The notes beneath the pieces are model-generated. The model was given only the letters and a program-made list of their open reading frames with translations, was not told the origin of the DNA and made no database searches. The position numbers were made by a program, and so were the translations under genes. A stretch of 64,000 bases of DNA from Brotonthovivens ammoniilytica (GTDB lineage: Bacteria; Bacillota; Clostridia; Lachnospirales; Lachnospiraceae), in the NCBI RefSeq assembly GCF_025566885.1, contig NZ_JAOQJQ010000001.1:496001-560000 (forward strand), read 5' to 3'. Position 1 is the first letter of the stretch; the number at the start of each line of letters is the position of its first letter. Below are positions 27,542 to 35,000 of the stretch, one piece after another.

Positions 27542-27586
27542 TTTGGGATGGATAGTATTTAAAATTTAAAAAGGTAAAAGAAGAAG

Positions 27587-27624
27587 GCAGCCGGACAGCT
27601 TATTGAAGCAGCCGGCTGCTTTCA
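27587..27624 (+). terminator. Terminator-like hairpin after sufS
   Basis: GCAGCCGG (27587-27594) and CCGGCTGC (27612-27619) with a 17-base loop, followed by TTTC. It overlaps the 3' end of the converging PucR-type gene and may serve both transcripts. Confidence 0.55.
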
Positions 27625-29072
27625 AAATCAGACAGATATGCATAAGAATTTAAGATATGCAGTCTGTCTTTTTCATTGTTCAGATCAAAATTACATAATT
27701 CATAAATACGTTTTAGACGGTATCCCAGAGAATGACGATGAATATTCAGATATTCGGCAGTTCGAACCGGAGACCGTTCGTACCTCAGATATGCGTGAAG
27801 AGTCTTGCTGAATTCTGTATGGTGTGCCCGGTCATATTCCAGTAAAAGCAATACCTCGGGATGGACAAAACGGATATCCATATATCGGTGAATAATTGAG
27901 AAAGCGTATGTTAGAGTAAATTCTCTGTAAGAGGCTAAATGCCCGGGCTTTTTTTGACAGAATTCTGTTGTAACAAATGCCTGCCAAAAGTAGTCATGTA
28001 GGTTTTTGAAATCTGTAAATGTATCGCTATAACATCCATAGTAATTTCCGCTCTTTATATAATTTCTTAATTTCCAGCTGATGGGGAGATCTGTTCTAGA
28101 GGAACAGCCGCACAATATACATACATTTTGATTGTGTAATATGGCGTAGCAGTCAGGGACAGAATGGTTGATGATTCTACAAAACTGGTTATTCAGATTA
28201 AACTGTTCTGAAATATTTTCCAGAACAATTAAAAGTTTTTGGCAGCCAGAAGGCCAGCCCATGCGCTCGAATTGAATTTGCAGGGAATCTGAATCAAAGG
28301 GCTGTTCGGTAAATGCCTGGTGAAGGACGGATTCCAATAATAATGTATTTTGTTCCTGGGCATGAGTCTGAAACCAGAGATCAAAATACTGACATAACAG
28401 GATAAATACATCCAGTATTCCTCTGGAAAACTTATCTTCATCATCTACCAGCCCGGCAAGTCCTACCAGATTTTCATTAATAAAGAAATTATAGAAATAA
28501 GCAGGATGGTCTGCGAAATTTGTGTATTTCAGATGATAAAGTCCGGTATACTGAAAAACATAGGAATGATTTGCATTAAAATCGAGAATTAAATTGATAT
28601 CGGAATGGCCAAATTCTCTCAGGTTTTCCCACTGGGTGTTTTTCGTTTTGTAATCTGTATTCAGAGACATGGCAAGCAGACTCTGATTGGAATCCAGCAG
28701 AAAAACCGGGTATGGAAATAGTTTTTCTGTATAAGCAAGCAAATCAGAAGCTGATTGACCGGAATAAATCATTTCTAACATATGATCATTCCATTGTGAG
28801 TAGAAATCAAATGCCTGCAGGAGGGCATTTAAAACTTCTTCCTTTCGGACGGTTTTCAGATGTATAGTATCGTTTCCGTGTATACAGAGTGTACCGAAAT
28901 TTTTCGGTTGAGAAAAGTCTTCTGCACAGCCTATATAAAGAATGCTGCTGTCCATAGTGATGTCAGGTGAAAATAGACGGACAGAACTGATATTTAACCT
29001 GCTGTCCTTGATGCTGCTTTCAGGGTTGTATTTTTTTAGCCATTCATGCAGGATCCACATGCTTAATTTCAT
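27600..29072 (-). CDS. PucR-family transcriptional regulator
   Basis: A 490-residue regulator with the PucR/CdaR architecture. The C-terminal helix-turn-helix (about residues 420-480) shows TLHAYLRYERSPVRTAEYL and NIHRHSLGYRLKRIYEL, the pattern of the PucR C-terminal domain. A GGDEF-like/PucR linker region (about 250-400) includes LLIVLENISEQF. The N-terminal half is probably a sensor; it contains YPVFLLDSNQSLLAMS. It is divergent from the second isomerase-like gene and convergent with sufS, so it is the likely regulator of the second cassette. PucR-type proteins often govern purine or organic acid catabolism; the ligand here is unknown. Confidence 0.82.
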   Translation of the reverse strand: MKLSMWILHEWLKKYNPESSIKDSRLNISSVRLFSPDITMDSSILYIGCAEDFSQPKNFGTLCIHGNDTIHLKTVRKEEVLNALLQAFDFYSQWNDHMLEMIYSGQSASDLLAYTEKLFPYPVFLLDSNQSLLAMSLNTDYKTKNTQWENLREFGHSDINLILDFNANHSYVFQYTGLYHLKYTNFADHPAYFYNFFINENLVGLAGLVDDEDKFSRGILDVFILLCQYFDLWFQTHAQEQNTLLLESVLHQAFTEQPFDSDSLQIQFERMGWPSGCQKLLIVLENISEQFNLNNQFCRIINHSVPDCYAILHNQNVCILCGCSSRTDLPISWKLRNYIKSGNYYGCYSDTFTDFKNLHDYFWQAFVTTEFCQKKPGHLASYREFTLTYAFSIIHRYMDIRFVHPEVLLLLEYDRAHHTEFSKTLHAYLRYERSPVRTAEYLNIHRHSLGYRLKRIYELCNFDLNNEKDRLHILNSYAYLSDFESSRLLQ

Positions 29073-29174
29073 AAATAATATGTACCTTCCTTTATTCTTG
29101 TGTGAAACATGTCTGTCAAATAGTATGGAAAATGTAAAGTTTAAAAAGTATTACGATATTTGCTTGAAGTATAG

Positions 29175-29229
29175 GACGTATCGTCTAAAAAATCAATAGA
29201 TATAAAAAAATATTCATACGATCCGTATG
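29175..29229. promoter_or_regulatory. Two inverted repeats between pucR-like and isomerase copy 2
   Basis: GACG-TAT-CGTC (29175-29185) and CATACG-ATC-CGTATG (29215-29229) lie 30-40 bases apart in the 260-base divergent gap. Both are perfect arms around a 3-base centre and share the CGTAT core. They are candidate operators for the divergent PucR-type regulator. Confidence 0.45.
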
Positions 29230-29331
29230 TTATTCTGATAAATGTTCTATGTTTTAATAGAGTTACCAAGTTATTTGGGGGAATCGTGAAATAAGACACT
29301 GTTGACCAAGAGAAAGGAAGAGGTATTAAGA

Positions 29332-30885
29332 ATGAAAAAAGGTATTCAAATGAAGCTGAACGTAAGACCAGTATATCTGGCCCTTGTACACAACTATTTT
29401 TTTGAGGGACCATGCCGTATGGCACCAACGGAACAGTTGACACCGGAGTTTGAGTCCATGGCACAGGCCCAAATGTCTAAATATTTTATTGAGGATGTAA
29501 ATGCACATCTTGAGAATGATCCTCTGATTCATATTATGGATCCTATTTATGTTGTTCGTGATGATGAAATGACTTATTCAGAAGAAATGTTTGAAACAAT
29601 TACAAAAGATAATGAGAATGTAGATTTATATCTGTTTGCACTGCAGATGGTCCGGGGTGACATTGTTGTGGAAGTAGCAGAACGTACAAATAAGCCAGTA
29701 ATGATACAGCCTCAAACCTGCTGTATGTATGCAAGGACGATCTCTCATGTGCGGGCTCACGGAAAAGAAGGATATACAAATTTCTATTGGGAGGATGCTG
29801 TTAAGCAAATGCATGCTCTTCGTCTTCGAAAAGTTATGGCGCATACAAATATACTTCAAGTTGTACGAATGGGAGAAGTAGCAGGAAGTGATATTACGTC
29901 AAATGCATTTTATAATCAGCATGAGGTGACACGCATTCTGGGAACCAGATTTAGAGCTGTGAATATTCATGAAATCCTGGATCAGTTCCGGCCGGGGGAT
30001 CCAATGGCTAATCATACAACACCGGGACGTATGGGGTTAAATCCTACAGAGGAAGACCAAAAGGAAATCGAAAAAATTACAGATGAATTAATTGAGGGAG
30101 CCAACGAAGTTGGCTTACAAAGAGACAAAATTTTGATTTCTGTACGAATGTGGTATATAGTACAAAAGTTTCTGAAAAAATATGACTGTAATGCATTTGT
30201 GGCACCATGTCCTCAGTTTTGTGCAACCAGACGGGCAAATGAAGAACAAGTAACATTTTGCCTGACACATTCTTTGAACAATGAAATAGGCATTCCTTCT
30301 GCCTGTGAAGCGGATGCCATTGCAGCACTATCCATGCAGCTTCTTACAAATGCTTCCGGATGTTCTACTTATATGGGAGAAACAAATCCAATGGTATATG
30401 ATCATGGCATTGCAAGAGCACCGTATTCACCGTTGACTCAGGAAGATCTGCCTAATGATGACTGGAAAGAGGGGAATATTGAAAGTGAGCAGAATTTGAT
30501 GTTTACTTTTCATTCCGTGTCCAATCGAAAACTTCGTGGTCTGGATGGCCCAGACAGCAGCTATGGCATACAGCCCTTTGCTTATTCCGGCTGGGGTGCA
30601 ACTATGCGCAACGATTTTAAAGAAGATAAAGGACAGGTAATCACAATGTGCCGTCTCTCTCCGGATTGCAGCAAGTTATTCGTTGCAAAGGGAACGATTA
30701 TGGGGGGAGCTTATAAATCATGCCCAAATTGCACACATACAGTTATTTTCCAGGTAAAAGACAATCGGGATTTTTATGAGAAACAGATTGATTTCGGACA
30801 GCATATACCTCTTACATACGGTGATTGTGCTGATGAATTGAAGTTATTTGCAAAATCTGTCGGGTTAGAAGTTGTCGAGGCATAG
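29332..30885 (+). CDS. L-fucose/L-arabinose isomerase-fold protein, copy 2
   Basis: A 517-residue paralogue of the protein at 22435, with which it shares LNVRPVYLALVHNYFFEGPC, HEILDQFRPGDP, NAFVAPCPQFCATRRANEE, THSLNNEIGIPSACEADAI, TFHSVSNRKLRGLDG, QPFAYSGWGATMRNDF and the C-terminal KQIDFGQHIPLTYG. The acidic pair E326-x-D328 matches copy 1. The pattern suggests a metal-dependent isomerase or a relative that has taken another role. RBS GGAAGAGG supports ATG 29332 over the TTG at 29302. It is followed directly by its own small carrier-like gene and SufE gene, repeating the gene order of the first cassette without transporter or desulfurase. Confidence 0.7.
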   Translation: MKKGIQMKLNVRPVYLALVHNYFFEGPCRMAPTEQLTPEFESMAQAQMSKYFIEDVNAHLENDPLIHIMDPIYVVRDDEMTYSEEMFETITKDNENVDLYLFALQMVRGDIVVEVAERTNKPVMIQPQTCCMYARTISHVRAHGKEGYTNFYWEDAVKQMHALRLRKVMAHTNILQVVRMGEVAGSDITSNAFYNQHEVTRILGTRFRAVNIHEILDQFRPGDPMANHTTPGRMGLNPTEEDQKEIEKITDELIEGANEVGLQRDKILISVRMWYIVQKFLKKYDCNAFVAPCPQFCATRRANEEQVTFCLTHSLNNEIGIPSACEADAIAALSMQLLTNASGCSTYMGETNPMVYDHGIARAPYSPLTQEDLPNDDWKEGNIESEQNLMFTFHSVSNRKLRGLDGPDSSYGIQPFAYSGWGATMRNDFKEDKGQVITMCRLSPDCSKLFVAKGTIMGGAYKSCPNCTHTVIFQVKDNRDFYEKQIDFGQHIPLTYGDCADELKLFAKSVGLEVVEA

Positions 30886-30890
30886 AAAAT

Positions 30891-31292
30891 ATGTTCATAG
30901 ATGAAATGGCGAATCGTTTGATTGATGCAAAAAAAAGTGCAGATTTCCAATTGGAAAGGTTAAAAATACTTTCTATATCTGACCGTTATGCTATTGCAGA
31001 CAGCATCCGCAAGTTTGTTGCATACAAGATGCTGTTAGAAGACCATGAGGTAACGGATAATATTACGGAAATGGTCCGGATTAATGTTGCAAAGGCTATG
31101 CATATTTCGGTTTCTGAATTAAAAGATATGGATAAACCGGGGATGTGTGGCAGTGCACCGGCAGTTTTATCTAAACGAATTCTGCTGTTTATTGATATTC
31201 AAAACAAATTGGGTGTAAAACTGCCGGCAGAACAGACACCCGAGATACAAACTGTTCAGGAACTGACGGATATGCTGATTCCTTTATTATAA
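30891..31292 (+). CDS. Small carrier-like protein with conserved Cys, copy 2
   Basis: A 133-residue paralogue of the protein at 25346. The aligned single Cys is C86 in MCGSAPAVLSKRILLF, followed by the ACP-like pattern IQNKLGVKLPAEQ and TVQELTDMLIPLL. The N-terminal half is helical and charged. It begins 6 bases after the isomerase-like stop and is followed by SufE copy 2, so the three are one operon. No known family was recognised; the role as sulfur or acyl carrier is inference from the conserved Cys, the fold hint and the neighbours. Confidence 0.6.
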   Translation: MFIDEMANRLIDAKKSADFQLERLKILSISDRYAIADSIRKFVAYKMLLEDHEVTDNITEMVRINVAKAMHISVSELKDMDKPGMCGSAPAVLSKRILLFIDIQNKLGVKLPAEQTPEIQTVQELTDMLIPLL

Positions 31293-31311
31293 TCAGGAGT
31301 GTGACAAAGTA

Positions 31312-31725
31312 ATGACGATAAATGAAATGCAAAATGAATTTATCAGAGTTTTTAATGATCTAGATGACTGGTTGATGCAGTATGAATTTTTATTAGAACT
31401 GGCAGGAGAAACTGCTGTTATCAGCGATAGAGATCGAATGGAAAGAAACCGTATCAAAGGATGTCAGTCAGAGGCATGGATTTTGCTGGGAAAAGATGGA
31501 GGAAGACTTCAGATTACTGTTGACAGTGAATCGCTGCTGATCCGGGGAATATTGAGTATATTTGTTGTACTGCTAAAGGGGAGGATGTTACAGGAGGTAG
31601 CGGATACAGAATTTTTCTTCCTTGAAAAAACTTCTTTAAAGGAACAGCTTGCGGCAGATCGATTTTCGGTAATGTCCAATGTGGGCAGATTAATACAAAA
31701 TTACAGCAGAAACAATTTAAAATAA
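31312..31725 (+). CDS. sufE: SufE-like sulfur acceptor protein, copy 2
   Basis: A 137-residue SufE homologue: FNDLDDWLMQYEFLLELAG, the acceptor Cys in IKGCQSEAWILL (C51, the same number as Escherichia coli SufE), VDSESLLIRGILSIFVVLL and LAADRFSVMSNV. RBS AGGAGT lies upstream of the ATG. It ends the second cassette and is closed by a clear terminator. Having a second SufE with its own isomerase-like and carrier-like partners suggests that each SufE serves one partner, both fed by the single SufS. Confidence 0.83.
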   Translation: MTINEMQNEFIRVFNDLDDWLMQYEFLLELAGETAVISDRDRMERNRIKGCQSEAWILLGKDGGRLQITVDSESLLIRGILSIFVVLLKGRMLQEVADTEFFFLEKTSLKEQLAADRFSVMSNVGRLIQNYSRNNLK

Positions 31726-31741
31726 TTGTTTGGATTTTTTG

Positions 31742-31778
31742 CGGACAGCAGTCAGAAAATGGCTTCTGTCCGTTTTTT
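31742..31778 (+). terminator. Intrinsic terminator after sufE copy 2
   Basis: CGGACAG (31742-31748) pairs with CTGTCCG (31766-31772), then six T. A decayed version of the same segment seems to precede the right repeat near 47370-47398, which indicates that it was duplicated with the carD region. Confidence 0.8.
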
Positions 31779-31783
31779 AAGGG

Positions 31784-32037
31784 GTTTTAAGGGAGTTTGT
31801 TGTGAAACAGGAATTTTTTTCCATATTCAGAATATACAACATCCCTATGATTGAAATTTGTGAAATATATAAAAAATATAAATTTTGGAAAAATATTACA
31901 ATTTTTTGAAAAAATGGTTAATATAATAATATGGTCTGAAAATAGTTTTCGGATTCAATCAGAAAGGAAGTGAAGTATGTTTCAGCCAGGAGACTACATC
32001 GTTTATAGAAACATTGGCGTATGTATGGTAAAAGAAG
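31784..32037 (+). repeat. Left direct repeat: duplicated carD promoter and 5' end
   Basis: About 254 bases that match 47394-47650 on the same strand. Identity is highest in the last 110 bases (GTCTGAAAATAGTTTTCGG through the first codons of carD), where only a handful of bases differ, and lower upstream. The -35 TTGTGA (31800-31805) is kept, but the -10 has decayed to CATATT. Also kept is the GAAAA-TAG-TTTTC inverted repeat (about 31938-31950). Confidence 0.85.
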
Positions 32038-32060
32038 ACAGATATGGAGGTCTCTCATGA
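31977..32060 (+). pseudogene. 5' remnant of a CarD-family gene (27 codons), now a leader
   Basis: ATG 31977, with AGGAAGTGA upstream, reads MFQPGDYIVYRNIGVCMVK, nearly identical to the N-terminus of the intact CarD-family protein at 47590. After about 21 codons the match ends, and six unrelated codons lead to TGA at 32058-32060. That stop overlaps the ATG of the 1,950-residue gene at 32057 (ATGA), so translation of the remnant could hand ribosomes to the giant gene. Confidence 0.8.
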
Positions 32061-35000
32061 TATTTTTTATGATAAATCGTTTGAAAGAACAAAAACCATA
32101 TTCCATTCCTCTGGTCTCCACGGAAGTTATTACTGAGAGTAATATTCAGATCATATCATGGAATGAGGCATGCTGTGTTTTGCCCGATTCAATAATTCAA
32201 TTTATAAATCTTGATGAGCTCAAAAAAGCTGTGTTTTATGAAGCGCAGACAGATCCGCTCTGTATTAATATCAATTGTCAGTTTAAAACACAGTATCGAA
32301 TTGATATTTTTGAGGCTTATCATGATGGGAAACATAAGTTTCATCCTGTGATTGATAATATATTTGATTTTTGGGCACATCCCATGATTGGAAATATACT
32401 AGTCAGTTCAGGTATGAGACCCCAGACGAAGGAAGATCAATATTTAAAAAATTGGGATTCATTCCCTGCCCAATATATGAATGAAGAAACAAAAGGCAAG
32501 ATCAAGGCAATGATGGATGTTCCTAGAAGTGCAGGGCTTAAAAATCTGATGAAGTCCAGCCGGGATCAAGTTCGAATCTGCAGGGACATGATGGAGCTTG
32601 CAAGAGCCATTATAGGGGAAATTTCTACTTGGGCCACAAAAAAACTGGAGAAAATCTATGCCTTGGAATTGTGTTCATCTCCTAAGCTGTTACAAGCGCA
32701 GAGACAGTTGATTCGTGAAATTCTGCCAAAAATCTCATTGGAACAACACTTCAATTTCATTTATACAGAATATATTTATTTCTATTTGCCAAATCTGAAA
32801 ACATTAAAAAAAGACTATCAATGGTCAGCATTTGTTCAACTATTAGAAGACGCAATTGAAAGTAAAAGTAAACTGGTTTATGTTGTTCCAGAAGATCCAA
32901 TTGTGTGTCAAATAATAGAAAATGCTCGTGAGCAATTTAAAAAAATTCCGCCGACTATGCGTTGCGCAATGTTCATTAATTATATAAGAAAAGCAGAAGG
33001 CAGTGCTGTTGTTACGCGGTATTCCTTAGCAGCTGTGCAAGATCTTGCTTTTTTAGAGGATCAAAATTTTTTGGTAAAGTGTGACATCAGGGAAGCAGCA
33101 GGAAAAGAATTTATCCCGGAGCTTGTCATTACTGAAAAGAAAAAAGCGCTGCTTTGGAGTTGGAATCGAGATGAAAAGCATATTGCAACAATGACATACC
33201 GGCATTATCTTATGCCTCTTTGGGCAGGCCCGTCAGGCCATACCACTGGAATCATTGAGTTTTACACGAGTCGTCTCAATAAATATATAAAGGTTGGCGC
33301 AGAGGACATACCGGTAAGTTTTATTATTCTTCCTACTATGTTCTCATTCTGGCGGTTATATTATGATAAAAGGATTTCGGGGGTACATACGCTTGCGGAA
33401 ACCTACGAAGCGGCATATTCTCTGGGGATTCATGAGGTAAATGGTAAGCTTAGCACCCAGGTTCAAAATACAAGGAGTGGATACATCGAATATGAGGGGC
33501 AGTGGATTCTTGCTCCTGTGTCTGCTTACGAAGATTCCTTTGATACACTGAAATTATATCCTGATGGCGGCCCTAATATGACTGGTATTGTAAATTCCGT
33601 ACGCATTATGGCTCAGATTAAGCATAAGTATTACAAGGAAGAACTTGAACCGATGGAAGCTATACAGGCGCTGGATATGCAAATCGATCAGATGAGAGAG
33701 AAGATTGAAAGAAAGGATTATGAAATTCCACAATGGTCAAAGCCTGTGATTGTGGATCCTCAGTCACAAAAAACGCTGTATGATCAGGCTTTCCAAGGCA
33801 TGGTAATACGCAGTTATTCGAATCTGAATGTTCGGACATTTCATTCTCCAGCCCCTGTCCCCCAACAGATGGTTTGCAGCAGTGGGGCATCTGAAAAGCT
33901 TATTGGTCTGTACCAGAAAATCTTATCAACAGAGACATACTGTTTTTCGGAGGATTTTTCTGGTCTTCCGATGTTTCTGCTTGGAGCAGAAAAGGTACCA
34001 TTCTTAGCTGCAGTTACTTTTACGGATATAAAAAATGGCAGTCTAGATGAAAGCGGATTTACATTTACTGCCATGTCCGTATCAGATGCACGGTTCTGGG
34101 AAGCATTTAGAATGATTACGCCGGTAAAAGATATTCAGGAGATTTCCTGTACAGTAATTGAAGATGAGGATAGATTTGACTTTACTGGAATAGTAAAAAC
34201 AGATATTGAGATTAAGATTACAGATCGGCTTGCAGTTCACATAGATCGGCTTGGAATAAAAAGTATTCTGGAAGGAGATTTCTCGGATCCATATGTTTTT
34301 GCTCTGGCTGAAATTGGAAGCGGAACAGACACAATAGCTGTAACGATAGTTATCTCGCCTGCAAGTGGATTATTGTATATCAGCGGTGTGTACAGGGATG
34401 GTAAAATCCTTACCATGAATCATCTTTTTTCACTTCTGGGAATTGATAATGTCATACCGGTTTCAGTTGTCCTTCCGGATGAAGAGAGTATTTTTGGTTC
34501 TTTGGGACTTAGAGATATTTCTATGACGGTTTCCATGGATGATGTGGCACTCCGCCATCTTAACTTCACCATTACGGCGGAAAATCCGTGGAATATTTTC
34601 GATGATAAGATTACACTTCAGCCATATTTTGAAATTGCAATAGAATATCCATTTGACAGCAGATACAGACAGATTGATTATACGGTTCTGGGGAAATGGA
34701 CATTGGGAAAAACGGTTTTTGATATTTCCTATCGATCAAATCAGATCATAAAAGCTCAGCTTGCAAAGGATTCTGTGTTGAATTTTGCAGAAGCTGCCGA
34801 GTTGTTTGCAAAGGATATAAAATTCCCGGAGATAAAACTAAATGACATGGAAATGACTTTGGATGCTGCAGGAGGGAATTATTCACTGTATTTATTTGCA
34901 GAGGATATGTACAAGTTCTGTCTGGGAAAGGGAGAAGCAGCGATAGAAGATGTTTCGTTTGCACTTGACTTTCGAGACGGCAGGTTCGACGATGTTTTAA

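Noticed and set aside
32021..32056. Start of the giant gene at ATG 32021
   Set aside because: The extra residues come from the carD remnant read in another frame, and GGAGG fits ATG 32057.
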